A DNA stretch of 64,000 bases from Closterium sp. Naga37s-1 (lineage: Eukaryota; Streptophyta; Zygnematophyceae; Desmidiales; Closteriaceae): positions 434,001-498,000 of the forward strand of contig CANJKZ010000088.1 in the NCBI GenBank assembly GCA_947471745.1. The letters run 5' to 3'. This document shows, in pieces, positions 32,963 through 44,533 of the stretch; within the stretch, counting starts at the first letter, position 1; each line of letters opens with the position of its first letter. The notes under the pieces were generated by a model. The model saw nothing but the letters and a program-made list of their open reading frames with translations. It did no database searches and was not told the origin of the DNA. The position numbers and the translations under genes were made by a program.

Positions 32963-33105
32963 TGTCAAAACATATGCATAATTGTATCTAGGCTATATTG
33001 GGGCTAGCCTTAGGGGGTACACAAATAGTCTCGACACTCTAGTCTTGTACCCCAATCTTCACCTAATCATCATTTTTTCTCGTTCCCTAGCTAGTGATTC
33101 TAACA
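32963..33105 (+). repeat. 5' LTR of E4 (143 bp)
   Basis: TGTCAAAACATATGC to GATTCTAACA. Same as 40846-40988. Confidence 0.95.
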
Positions 33106-33118
33106 TGGTATTAAGAGC
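33106..33118 (+). other. Primer-binding site of E4
   Basis: TGGTATTAAGAGC follows the LTR, an initiator-Met type site with an inserted T and a C-to-A change. Confidence 0.8.
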
Positions 33119-33284
33119 ACAATGCTCCTTAGGACCGATTTTTAAAAAAGGGCCCACCACTACTATTTCGATCTACTGCCCGAGTTGCGCCCCTAGGAGA
33201 AATGCGAAATTTGAAACCGTTCTCTAGGCGAGACGGTTCCCTAGACGCGATTTTTTTTCCCTCCTAGTCACGTGCGACCCCCCC

Positions 33285-34065
33285 CTGAACGCGTAGGCCC
33301 GTCGCGAAGCCCGTACAGCCCACGTAGGCCCGTCGCGAAGCCCGTACAGCCCGCGTAGGCCCGTCGCGAAGCCTGTACAGCCCGCGTAGGCCCGTCGCGA
33401 AGCCCGTACAGCCTGCGCCAGGCCGTCGCGCAGCCCGTACAGCCCGCGCCAGGCCGTCGCGCAGCCCGTACAGCTCACGTCAGGCTCGCACCCAGCGCGT
33501 AAAGCCCGCGCCAGGCCCGCACGCAGCCCTTACAGCCCGCGACTGGCCCGCACGCGGCCCGTGTTACTGTTACTCACTGCTGCTGCTACTGAAGCTAGTG
33601 CTGCTACAACTAGTGCTACTGCTGCCACTGCTACTACGGCACTTGCTACAGCTACTATTGTCTGAAACTACTCCAGCTACAGCTAGTGCTACTGCTGCAG
33701 CTCCTACTACTACACTTGCTACAGATAGTGCTACTGCTGCAGCTCCTACTACTACACTTGCTACAGCTAGTGCTACAGCTGCAGCTCCTACTACTACACT
33801 TGCTACAGCTAGTGCTACTGCTGCAGCTCCTACTACTACACTTGCTACAGCTAGTGCTACTGCTGCAGCTCCTACTCCAGCGCTTACTGCAGCTGCTCCT
33901 GACTGAAGCTACTGCTGCTACAGCCCCTGAAGCAGCCGCCCCTGGTGCAGCCGCCCCTGGACCCTCGAGCAGCCGCCCCTGGAACCAGAGCAGCCGCCCC
34001 TGGCCCCTGAAGCAGCCGCCCCTGGTGCAGCCGCCCCTGGACCCAGAGCAGCCGCTTTGCACGCT
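33285..34065 (+). repeat. Leader tandem repeats of E4 (31-bp, 42-bp and 18-bp units)
   Basis: Three arrays follow each other: a 31-bp unit with GTCGCGAAGCCCGTACAGCC (about 33285-33565, eight to nine copies), a 42-bp unit with GCTACAGCTAGTGCTACTGC (33650-33895, about five copies) and an AGCAGCCGCCCCTGG unit (33930-34060). They occupy the leader position between primer site and gag. Confidence 0.85.
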
Positions 34066-34368
34066 CTCGCGTGCCCCTAGCGTACCGGCCCCGCCCCACT
34101 AGCCCGCCCTTGCTGGCCCCGTGCGACCAGGCCCCGCCCTAGCTAGCTCGCCACCTCGTGCCCCGTGCGGACCGCCCCACTCTGCCCTGCACGCCCTCAC
34201 GTGCCCCACCTCGAGTAGCCGCTGCCTAGCCGAGCCGAGCCGCCCCACCGAACCGCGTCACCCGGCCCGAGCCGCGCCGCCCTACCGAGCCGCGCCCCTG
34301 ATTCTGTCACTGCTACTGTCACTACTGCTGTTTCTGCTACTACTACTGCTACTGCTCCTACTGTCACT

Positions 34369-34599
34369 ATGGCTAGCCCTCCTGTGCTAGCTTTCGATGC
34401 TGAGGGCCGCCCAGTGAAGTTTGACACCTGGCTCGATGACCTGCACCTATTCCTACAACTCACTGCCAAGGAAGACATCTCACTGTACGATCACGCCTTA
34501 GGCCATGCCACTGCCCCTGCTGCTACTGCTGACAGCACTGCCCGCTCACAGTGGCAGACGCCCACGCTCACTTTGCTATTCGCAACTCCCTGCCGATAG
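34369..34599 (+). pseudogene. E4 gag N-terminal fragment
   Basis: ATG 34369 (MASPPVLAFDAEGRPVKF) with the family gag start. It leaves the gag frame at about 34560, just after RSQWQT, where a few bases seem lost relative to E3. Confidence 0.8.
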
Positions 34600-36830
34600 A
34601 TGAGCGCGAGCACTTTGGCCAGCACAAGACTGCACAGGCACTGTACACCGCTGTCGTTGCCCGCTACTCCTCACCTGCCTCTGCCGCGCTAGGCCGCCTC
34701 TCACTCCCCTACCTATTCCCCGACCTGGCCTCTTTCCACACAGTCGCTGACCTCATCACGCACCTCCGTACTAGTGAGGCCCGCTTCCGTGCCGCTATGC
34801 CGGATGAGTTTCTTGCCACGAACACCCCCCCCCTCTGGCTCACTCTCTACCACCTAGTCACCCGCCTCCCTGACACTCTGCGTGCAGTCAGGGATCACTT
34901 CCTATCTCGCTGCCCCACTGAGCTTACCATTTCCCTCCTCGAGAAGGAACTACTTGCAGCTGAGGCTAGCATAGTCGCTGTAGGTGCCACTCGTGGCGAC
35001 CCCCGCACCCCTTTCTTTGAGGGGTGTTCCCCTTCCCCCCTTCTTCCCTCTGTAGCCTCTGCTTCTGCTGCCGACCTCCTTGGTGCTGAGAAGGTCGGGA
35101 CTGCGTCCACTTCGAGCTGGCGCCGCAGCCGCAAGGGCAAAGGGGGCAAGGGAGGCGGAGGTGACGGTGGGGGAGGCGGTGGTGGGGGCGGTGGAGGCGG
35201 TGGGGGTGGTGGTGGGGCTGGAGGGACTAGTGGCAGTGTTGGGGGTGGTGGCGGCAGCGGCGGGGGAGGTGGCAGGGGCGGGGGCGGTGGTGGGGGCGGC
35301 GGTGGTCGTGGCGGCGGCAGGGGAGGGGGTGGTCGAGGAGGTGGCGGCGGCGGTGGTGGTCGTGGAGGCGCTGGCAGTGGCCAGAGCCAGCAGCGCACTC
35401 CGTCGCCCCAGGAGCTCCGTGAGTGGTACTCTCAGCACGGGGGGGGGGGCGGTGGCCTTAGCTGCACGTACGTCATCCGCACTGGTGACCGCACTGGTCA
35501 GACGTGTGGGAGGGCGCACACCACGCAGCGCTGCTTCTCTCGCCTCGACGACGCTTGGCGTACTCGGTTCCCTGATGCCACTGAGCTGCCCCGCTGGGCT
35601 GATCTGATGAAAAAGAACATTGATATCTATGCTCTAGACTTTGATGCTATTCTCACTGCCATGTATGTGATGTCTACTAGTGGAGAGGGTGCTCAGTACC
35701 TGCGTGTTCCGCCCGACCCGGGCATTCGGACCAGTGAGGCTACCGCTCTAGGTGCTGGTGAGGCTGCTGCTCTAGGTGCTAGTGAGTCTGCGCCCCCTGG
35801 TACTGAGTCGACTGAGGCACTACACACCTTCACACTGGACTCAGGTGCTTCTCACTGTTTCTTTCGTGACCGCACTGCCCTTGAGCCGCTTGCTCGGCCA
35901 GTTGCTGTCTCCCTCGCTGACCCCTCTGGGGGTCCGGTCATTGCGACCTCCTCCACTGTCCTTCCTTGTCCTGCGGTCCCGTCGGGCACACTGTCAGGTC
36001 TCCACCTCCCCTCGTTCTCTACGAACTTGGTGGCGGGTTGTGCGCTCCAGGACAGGGGTGTTCACCAGTTCACCCCTGCCTACGAGCGCGTGACACACTG
36101 CACGTGTGCTCGGACGGGCCGTCACCTGGCTACCTTCACTCGGCAGCCGGGGTCGGACCTGTACACACTGACCACTGAGTCCCCTCAGGTAGCTGCGTCT
36201 GCGTCTGCGTCAGGTCAGCTGTCGGCCCCCTGCTCGTGTCGCTCTCTGGCGCACGAGACCGTCCTCTGGCACCACCGACTTGGTCACCCGTCTGTGCAGC
36301 GCCTTCGTGCCATGCATAAACGGTACCTTGTCTCTGGTCTTCCCAGGGTTCTCCCTCCCCTCCCACCCTCGCCTGCTCCTCCCTGTCTTCCCTGTGTCGA
36401 GGGGCGGCAGCGCGCCGCTCCTCACTCCTCCTCGTTTCCCCCGACGACTGCTCCCTTGCAGACGCTCCACATGGACGTGTGGGGCCCAGCCCGCGTCCGT
36501 GGTCAGGGTCAGGAAAGGTACTTCCTGATAGTTGTTGACGACTACTCGCGCTACACCACGGTCTTCCCCTTGCGCACCAAGGGTGAGGTCCCTGATGTTT
36601 TGATCCCTTGGATCCGCGCTTCTCGTCTCCAGCTCAGCGAGCGTTTCCACTCGGACTTTCCTGTCCTGCGCTTGCACTCTGACAGAGGTGGTGAGTTCTC
36701 CTCCGACCTCTTGGCAGCCTACTGTGCGGAGCACGGCATCCGCCAGTCGTTCACGCTTCCGGCCTCTCCACAGCAGAATGGGGTTGCTGAGCGCCGCATT
36801 GGCTTGGTCTGTCAGAATGTTATTCTCTAG
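34551..36830 (+). pseudogene. E4 gag main part, protease and integrase core
   Basis: A 759-codon frame: gag (ARYSSPASAALGRL, LVTRLPDTLRAVRDHF), poly-Gly tract (35150-35390), SPQELREWY module (35398-35424) and a Cys/His segment CTYVIRTGDRTGQTC..H..RC that replaces a classic zinc knuckle. The protease LDSGAS, HHCC region and complete D-D-E integrase core (MDVWGP, HSDRGGEF, PQQNGVAER) follow. The frame runs into the solo LTR at 36810 and stops at TAG 36828-36830. Confidence 0.88.
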
Positions 36831-36985
36831 CCTGTAGTGGGGTGCTCTATAGCGAGTACAACCCATCTAGGGTTTGCTATATGTATCCTCATTGCTGCTA
36901 GTGAAACCCACCTTCTTCTCCTATTTCTCTTTCATATAACCTAAAACCTAGCTATGGCTTCTTAGCTTAAGCTCCTATCTTCACA
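36810..36985 (+). mobile_element. 176-bp solo LTR inside E4 integrase
   Basis: TGTCAGAATG...CTTCACA flanked by TGGTC (36805-36809 and 36986-36990). Removing it restores continuity of integrase at GLV/MEVART. Related in ends and TTGTAC-type words to the short copia LTRs here. Confidence 0.9.
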
Positions 36986-37689
36986 TGGTCATGGAGGTCG
37001 CTCGTACCTCCTTGATCCATGCGGCTGCCCCCCACTTTCTGTGGCCGTTTGCGGTCCGATACGCTGCGCATCAGCTCAACCTCTGGCCCCGTGTCTCCTT
37101 GCCGGAGACTTCCCCGACACTGCGTTGGACGGGAGAGGTTGGCGATGCGTCGCGTTTTCGGGTCTGGGGATCTCGAGCTTTTGTTTGCGATACGTCCGCG
37201 GACAAGCTCTCCTCCCGCGCTGTTCCTTGTGTCTTCCTTGGCTTTGTCCCGGACGCGTCTGGTTGGCAGTTTTACCACGCCACCTCGCGCCGTGTCCTGC
37301 CCTCTCAGGACGTCACTTTTGACGAGTCCGTGCCCTACTACCGCCTCTTCCCCTACCGCACTGCCCCGCTCCCCCCCCCGCCTCTCTTCCTCGCCCCAGG
37401 TGCTGCTATGGTAGACCCCCTCCCCCCTCAGGGTGCCGCTCCCTCAGGTGTGTCCCAGGTAGACCCGGTTGAGCCTGTCGAGGTAGCTGTCGACTCTCGT
37501 CCTGCTAGGGGTGCTGAGCCTGAGCGTGCGGAGCCTGGGGGTGCGGAGCCTGGGGGTGCGGAGCCTGGGGTTGCGGAGTCTGGGGGTGCTGCGTCTGGGG
37601 GTGCTGAGTCTGGGGGTGCTGAGTCTGGAGGTGCTGAGCCTGGGAGTACTACACCTGGAGGAGCTCTCTCCCCCACAGCAGCTGCGTGA
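36986..37689 (+). pseudogene. E4 integrase C-terminal part
   Basis: Continues integrase (MEVARTSLIHAAAPHFLW, WTGEVGDASRFRVWG, VFLGFVPD, WQFYHATSRRVL) and the PGGAE repeat linker. A five-C run near 37672 (four in the expected frame) shifts it, ending at 37689 in the SPQQLREWY module. Confidence 0.85.
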
Positions 37690-40609
37690 GTGGTACTTAC
37701 AGCACTGCAGCCTCAGGATAGGTGCCTCTAGAGCTAGGAGTGCTGCTGGAGCTGGTGCTAGTGCTTCCCCTCCTAGGCGGGAGCTGCCCTCTCCCCAGCG
37801 GCTCCGAGAGTGGTACGCGCGGCGCTGCAGTCTCCGGAGTGGCGCTCCTAGTGTCGCGGACCCTGGTGCTGGAGGTGCTACTGCTGCTGGCGGTGCTGCT
37901 GGTGCTCCTGGAGGTGCTGCTGGTGCTGGTGCTACTGACGCTGCTGGAGGTACTGCTGGTACTGGTGGTACTGCTGGTGCTGCTGGAGCTGCTAGAGGTA
38001 CTCCTACTACTGGAGGTGCTGCTGGTGCTGAGGACCCGGGCGTTGGAGCTGCTGCTGGTGCTGAGGACCCGGGTGTTGGAGCTGCTGCTGGTGCTGCGGA
38101 CCCGGGTGTTGGAGCTGCTGCTGGTGCTGCGGACCCTGGAGTTGGAGCTGCTGCTGGTGCTGCCGACCCTGGAGTTGGAGCTGCTGCTGGAGCTGAGGAC
38201 CCTGGAGTTGGAGCTGCTGCTGGTGCTGCGGACCCGGGAGCTGGTGCTGCTGGTGTAGCTGGAGACCCTGGAGCTGAGGGTACTGGTGGTGCCTCTGCTG
38301 GTTCTGGAGGCGCTGCGCGGCCGCGACCGTACTTCGTTCCGCTCCTTCAGCAGGTTCTTGGTCAGCCGCCTCCCCCTAGTCCTGCTCCCTCCTTAGAGTG
38401 TCCTCCGCCTGTCCAGTCGCAGTCACAGTTACCGCCTGCCTCGCCACTCCCTGGTCCTTCTCCTTACACTGGTCCGACTGGAGGTCTTACAGAACGTCGT
38501 GAGCCTGAGTCTCGTCCTGCGTCGCCAGAGTCTCGTCGTGCGTCACCTGTTCGTGCTGCTCACACTGGTCGTCGTGTTCCGCGTCAGCGTCCTCCTGCTG
38601 TCCCAGGCACTCACCAGATGGCACTTCGTCCTTCCACTGCTCCTCAGCGTGTCCCTCTACCGTCTCCTCCTGCGTCTTCTCTTCCTGCTCTTGCTGACCC
38701 GGAGTCTGACTCCCTTCGTGCTGCCAGTCCTACTGTCACGCGTCTCCTTGCCACAGTTGTCACTGACCCTTCCTTTGAGTCCTCTGCTGCGTCTGCTCTA
38801 GTCGCTGAGTTAGTTCACTTTGCTGCCGCTTGTCGTCTAGACTACGCCGCTAGCCTTATCGCTGAGTCTGAGTCTGAGTCTGTCTGTCCTTCGTCCGTCG
38901 GGGGTGAGTGTGCTCTTGGCACGGACGTCCTTGAGGACAGGCAGGAGGAGTTTGAGTGCTTTGCCGCTGCGTTACCTCATCTCGTGTCCATGCTGGTTGC
39001 CCCTGAGGGAGACCCGGATGCTCCAGACATCCCGACCCCGCGCTCTTACGCTGAGGCGATCGCGGGTAAGTACTCCTCTCAGTGGCAGACAGCCATGGAC
39101 GCAGAGATGGCTTCTTGGAAGTCCACAGGCACCTACGTCGACGAGGTTCCCCCACCTGGGGCGAACATCGTCAGTGGCATGTGGATTTTCAGGGTGAAGC
39201 GGCCGCCGGGTTCTACGCCTGTCTTCAAGGCGCGTTACGTTGCACGAGGCTTCAGTCAGCGAGAGAGAGTTGACTTCTTCCAGACCTTCTCCCCGACCCC
39301 GAAGATGACCACTCTTCGGGTTCTGCTGCACGTCGCCGCTCAGCGTGACTACGAGCTCCACTCTCTTGACTTCAGCACAGCTTTCTTGCAGGGTAGTCTG
39401 TATGAGGAGATCTGGCTGCGCCGCCCACCTGGCTTCACTGGGTCGTTCCCTCCTGGTACCCAGTGGAGCCTCCGACGGCCAGTCTACGGTCTCCGCCAGG
39501 CACCGCGTGAGTGGCACGACACACTGAGGACTACACTTGCGGCTCTTGGGTTCGCTCCTTCTACTGCTGACCCGTCGCTGTTTCTACGCACCGACACTTC
39601 ACTGCCGCCGTTCTACATCCTCGTGTACGTCGACGACTTGGTCTTTGCCACTGCTGACACTACGGCACTCGCCCACGTGAAGTCGGACCTGCAGAAGAGA
39701 CACACGTGCACAGACCTGGGTGAACTGACAAGCTATCTTGGCTTGCGGATCACCCGGGACAGAGCACGGCGCACCATCACCTTGACTCAGTCACACATGG
39801 TGCAGCAGGTCCTTCAGCGCTTCCGCTTCACGTACTCCTCGCCACAGTCCACTCCTCTGCCTACCGGTCACTCGCTCTCAGCTCTGCCTTTGGATGAGTC
39901 CGTAGAGCCGAGTGGCCCGTATCCAGAGCTTGTGGGCTGCCTCATGTACCTGATGACCTGCACTCGACCTGACCTTGCATACCCTCTTAGCATCCTTGCA
40001 CGCTATGTCGCTCCTGGTCGTCACCGGAAGGAGCACATGGATGCCGCTAAGAGGGTGTTGCGTTACTTGTGCAGTACGTCGGGCATGGGGCTAGTGCTTG
40101 GAGGACGAGACCGAGTTGTACTCACTGGGCACTCAGACGCTTCTTGGGCTGACGACCAGGCTACTCAGCGGTCGTCTCAGGGTTACACCTTCAGCCTTGG
40201 CTCTGGTTCTGTTTCTTGGCGTTCTACACGCTCGTCTTCCGTTCTCAGCTCCAGTTGTGAGGCTGAGATCTACGCTACAGCCATGGCTGCACAGGAGTTA
40301 CGCTGGCTCACCTACCTGCTGACCGACTTGGGAGAGCGGCCTCGTTCTCCTCCAGTGCTGTACGTCGACAACAAGGCTACCATTGCCTTGTGTGAGGAGC
40401 ACAGACTGGAGCACAGAACGAAGCATATCGCTCTACGGTACTTCCTTGCTCGAGAGCTGCAGCAGCGTGGTCAGCTTTGTCTGCGTTACGTGGCCACTCG
40501 GGCCAACACTGCTGATGTGTTCACCAAGGCGCTTCAGCCTTGTGACCATCAGCGCTTCTGTACTGTTCTAGGCCTTGTGCCTACTGTGCCTCACTTGCTT
40601 ACTTCTTGA
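37690..40609 (+). pseudogene. E4 linker, reverse transcriptase and RNase H (open frame)
   Basis: Open from before 37690 to TGA 40609. Two SPQxLREWY modules (about 37670-37705 and 37789-37826) and a Gly/Ala linker (37860-38290) precede a Pro-rich stretch, RT (VDEVPPPGANIVSGMW, FSTAFLQGS, YVDDLVFATADT) and RNase H (SDASWADD, SSCEAEIYA, YVDNKATIAL, RTKHIALRYFL, VFTKAL). Catalytic residues are all present. Only the upstream frameshift and solo LTR disable it in cis. The start counted in the frame (GTG 37511) is not a true start. Confidence 0.88.
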
Positions 40610-40845
40610 CTCTGTTTGTACTGTGATCTCTATATATATACCTGCATACTTACACTTACTAGGTTGTGCTCACTGTACCCCTTGCTATATTATTAAACTG
40701 CATGTGAACTGGTCTTGTGACCACTTGCTTGTGCTCGGAATTTGTGTGGTTTCCTCAAGATCCACCCTGAGCTTGCTTTGCCCTTCCTGACTGGTCTTGT
40801 GACCACTACTTGCTCTGGCTATCCCCCATTTCGCCTATGGGGGTG

Positions 40846-40988
40846 TGTCAAAACATATGCATAATTGTATCTAGGCTATATTGGGGCTAGCCTTAGGGGG
40901 TACACAAATAGTCTCGACACTCTAGTCTTGTACCCCAATCTTCACCTAATCATCATTTTTTCTCGTTCCCTAGCTAGTGATTCTAACA
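40846..40988 (+). repeat. 3' LTR of E4 (143 bp)
   Basis: Identical to the 5' LTR. The PPT hairpin at 40822-40845 lies just before it. Confidence 0.95.
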
Positions 40989-40993
40989 AGTCC

Positions 40994-42170
40994 TTCAGCG
41001 CTTCGCCTTCCAGTTCTCCTCGCCACAGCCCACTCCTCTGTCTACTGGCCACTCGCTCTCAGCTCCACCTTCGGACGAGTCCGTAGAGCCGAGTGGTCTG
41101 TACCCAGAGCTTGTGGGTTGCCTCATGTACCAGATGACTTGCATGCGACCTGACCTTGCGTACCCTCTCAGCATTCTTGTTTGCTACGTGGCTCCCGGTC
41201 GACACCGAAAGGAGCACTAGGATGCTATGAAGAGGGTACTGCGTTACTTGTGCAGTACATTGGGCATGGGGCTCGTGCTTGGAGGACGGGGTTCAGTGGT
41301 ACTCATAGGACACTCCGACGCTTCTTGGGCCGACGACCAGGCGACTCAGCGTATGTCACAGGGTTACACCTTTAGTCTTGGCTCTGTTTCTGTCTCGTGG
41401 AGGTCCACTCGTTCTTCTTCTATGCTTGGTTCCAACTGTGAGGCCGAGATCTACGCTGGGGCCATGGCTGCACAGGAGCTAGCTGGCTGACCTACCTGCT
41501 GACCGAACTGGGGGAGCAGCCTCGTTCTCCTCCAGTTCTGTACGTCGACAACAAGGCAATGCTTGCCTTGTGTCACAAGCAGAGACTGGAGCACAGAACG
41601 AAGCTCATTGCTCTTTGCTACTTTCTTGCGCGTGAGCTGCTGCAGCGTCGTCAACTCCGCCTTTCCTACATGGCCTCGCGGGCTAACACTGCTGATGGCT
41701 TCACCAAGGCCCTAGGGTCTGGTGATCATCAGCGTTTCTGCACTGCTCTTGGGCTTGTGCCCACTCTGCCTCACCTGCTTGTTGCTTGACTTGCACTTGT
41801 TTTTCACTGATATATATCTTTATACCTGCTTGTTCACTCTTGCTAGGTTGTAATCAGTGTACTGCCTCGTTATTATAACTCTTCATGTGAACAAGCCTTG
41901 TGGCCGATTGTTTGTGGTCAGACTGCGTGGTGATCTTGAGACCCACCCTGAGCTTTGCTTTGTTTGCTTCTCTTGACTGGTCTTATGACCATTGCTTGCT
42001 CTGGCTATCCCCCATTTCGCCTATGGGGGTGTGTCAAAACATGTATGTTTATGTTTACATTTCTCTAGGCTACATTGGGGCAATCTTTAGGGGGTATACA
42101 AACCATCTCGACACTTTCCTTGTACCCCCTCCCTTGACCTAATCGACACGTCTTCCTTAGTATTCTAACA
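40994..42170 (+). pseudogene. E5 pol remnant, right part, with 3' UTR and LTR
   Basis: Continues RT/RNase H exactly where the left part stops at 32962. TAG 41218-41220 replaces ATG in the KEHMDA segment, and a one-base loss near 41483 shifts frames (41227-41490 and 41559-41789). The second frame ends in the normal LPHLLVA terminus. Confidence 0.85.
42032..42170 (+). repeat. 3' LTR of E5 (139 bp)
   Basis: TGTCAAAACATGTATG to TATTCTAACA, preceded by a PPT hairpin (42008-42031). TGGTC follows, inside minus-strand copia E7, which E5 seems to have entered. Confidence 0.88.
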
Positions 42171-44533
42171 TGGTCATCTTCGGGGTAGGGAAGAAGGTCT
42201 GGAAGAAGTCAACTCCCTATCGCTGGCTGAAGCCTCGTGCAACGTAACGAGCCTTGAAGACAGGTGGAGAACCCGGCGGCCGCTTCACCCTGAAAATCCA
42301 CATGCCATCGACTATGTTCGCCCCAGAAGGGGGAACTGCGTTGACGTAGGTGACTGTGGACTTCCAGGATGCCATCTCTGCGTCCATTGCTATCTGCCAC
42401 TGACAGGAGTAGGGACCCGTAATCGCCCCTGTGTAAGAGCGCGGGGTCGGGATGTCTGGTGCATCTGGGTCTCCCTCAGATGCAAGCAGCATGGCCACAA
42501 GATGAGGTACAGCAGCTGCAAGACACTCAAAGTCCTCATGTCTGTCCTCAAGGACGTTCGTGCCAAGAGCACACTCACCCCCGACGGACGGAGGACAGTC
42601 AGACTCAGACTCATCAACAAGACTAGTGGCGTAGTCGAGCCGACAGGCGGCAGCAAAGTCAACAAGCTCACCAACTAGGGTAGATGCAACAGTGGACTCA
42701 AACGAAGGGTCAGTGACAACAGTGGCTAGAAGACGAGGGACAGTAGGACTGGCAGCTAAGTCAAACTCAGGGTCAGGAACGTCAGGAAGAGAGGACGCAG
42801 GAGGAGGCGGGAGGGGAACTCGCAATGGAACAGAGGAAGGACGAAGTGCCATAATGTGAGTGCCGGGGACAGGAGGAGGACGCGGACGACGACCAGTGCG
42901 AACAGCACGAACAGGCGAGGCAGGACGAGACTCAGGCTCACGACGCTCTGTAAGAGAGTCTGTCTGCTCAGCGTAAGGAGAAGGAGCAGGCAGTGGGGAG
43001 TCTGGCTGTAGCTGTGGTTGCGATGGGTGAGGCGGTGGACTTAGTAAGCTAGGAGGAAGGTCAGTAGAATATGGGAGACTAAGAACCTAACGAAGGACCG
43101 AGTCAGGTGGCGGCAGAGACGACGATGGTGGTGGAACGAAAAACGGTCGCCGCTGCACAGTGCCTCCAGCACCAGTACCGCCAGCTCCAGCACCCCCAGC
43201 GCCAGCACCTCCAGCTCCAGGGTTGACAGCTCCAGTGCCTCTAGCTCCAGGGCCTCCAGCTCCAGTGCCTCCAGCTCCAGCGCCTCCAGCGCTAGGGTCT
43301 CCAGCTCCAGCTCCTCCAGCTCTTGTGCCTATAGCGCTAGTGCCTCCAGCTCCAGAGTCTCCAGCTCCTGCGCCTCCAGCTCCAGCGCCTCCAGCGCGAA
43401 TGCCTCCAGCTCCAGCGCCTCCAGCGCCAGGGTCTCCAGCTCCAGCTTCTCCAGCTCCAACGCCTCCAGCGACAGTGCCTCCAGCTTTAGGGTCTCTAGT
43501 TCCAGGGTCTCCAGCTCCAGCGCCTCCAACACCACCAGGTCCGGCAGCTCCAGTACCTCTAGTATGAGCCCCTCCAAGACCAGCAGCTCCAGCACCTCCG
43601 GTACCTCCAGCTCCAGCAGTAACTCCAGCACCTCCAAGACCAGAAGCTCCAGCACCTCCAGCTCTAGTGCCTCCAGCGGCAGAGCCTCTAGCTCCTGCAG
43701 CTCCACTCCTAAGGCGTGTGCGCTGAGCAAACCACTCGCGCAACCGGTGCGGTGAGAGAGGCTCACGCCGGGGAGACAGTCGTGGCGAGGCACCCGCAGG
43801 ACCTCCAGCAGACGCAGTACCCCTAGGCTCAGCACCCCTAGACTCCGCACCCTCAGACTCAGTACCCCCAGGCTCTGCACCCTCAGGCTCAGTACCCCCA
43901 GGCTCCGCACTCGCAGGCTCAACACCCCCAGACGCAGCACCTCTAGCAGCACCCGAGTCTACAGCGACCTCAATAAGCTCAGCCAGGGGGAGTGGGTCTA
44001 CTTGAGACACACCTGAGGGAGCAGGAACCCGAGGGGGGAGGGGGTCTACCGGAGGGGGACCTGGAGCGAGGAAGAGCGGCGGGGGGGGGGGGGGAAGGGG
44101 GCGGTGCGGTAGGGGAAGAGACGGTAAAAGGGAACCGACTCGTCAAACGTGACATCCTGAGAGGGGAGGACACGACGCGAGGTGGGGTGGTAAAACTGCC
44201 AGCCATGCGCGTCAAGGGGAAAGCTAAGGAAGACGTAGGGAATAGCGCGGGAGGAGAGCTTGTCCGCGGAAGTATCGCGGTCAAAGGCACGAGAGCCCCA
44301 GACCCGGAACACCGACGCATCGCCAACCTTCCCTGTCCAACGCAGTGTAGGCGAGGTCTCCAGCAAGGAGACACGGGGCCAGAGGTTGAGCTGATGCGCA
44401 GCGTACCAGACCGCAAAAGGCCAAAAGAATGGGGAGCAGCCGCATGGATCATGGAGGTACGAGCAACCTCCATGACTAAGCCAATGCGGCGCTCAGCAAC
44501 CCCATTTTGCTGCGGGGAGGCCGGAAGCGGGCA
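42171..44533 (-). pseudogene. Copia E7 remnant (integrase C-terminus to RT start)
   Basis: Minus strand: PQQNGVAERRIGLV near 44510, integrase C-terminal frame 44366-44046 broken in a G-run (44082-44094), PGGTE and Gly/Ala linker frame 44010-43087 with an SPHRLREWF module near 43730-43760. A TAG at 43087-43089 stands in place of CAG (LRQVLSL segment). The frame 42852-42217 then runs to the RT start (VARGFSQR), cut by E5 at 42171. Gag, protease and the first half of integrase are missing because LTR sequence joins directly to the PQQNG segment at about 44533. Confidence 0.85.

Larger units (their letters stand above)
32963..40988 (+). mobile_element. Ty1/copia retrotransposon E4, young, identical LTRs
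   Basis: LTRs of 143 bp (32963-33105 and 40846-40988) are identical on inspection and flanked by AGTCC (32958-32962 and 40989-40993). It interrupts E5. The interior holds primer site, tandem-repeat leader, gag, protease, integrase, RT and RNase H, but gag and pol each carry a frame break. A 176-bp solo LTR sits in integrase. Confidence 0.96.
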
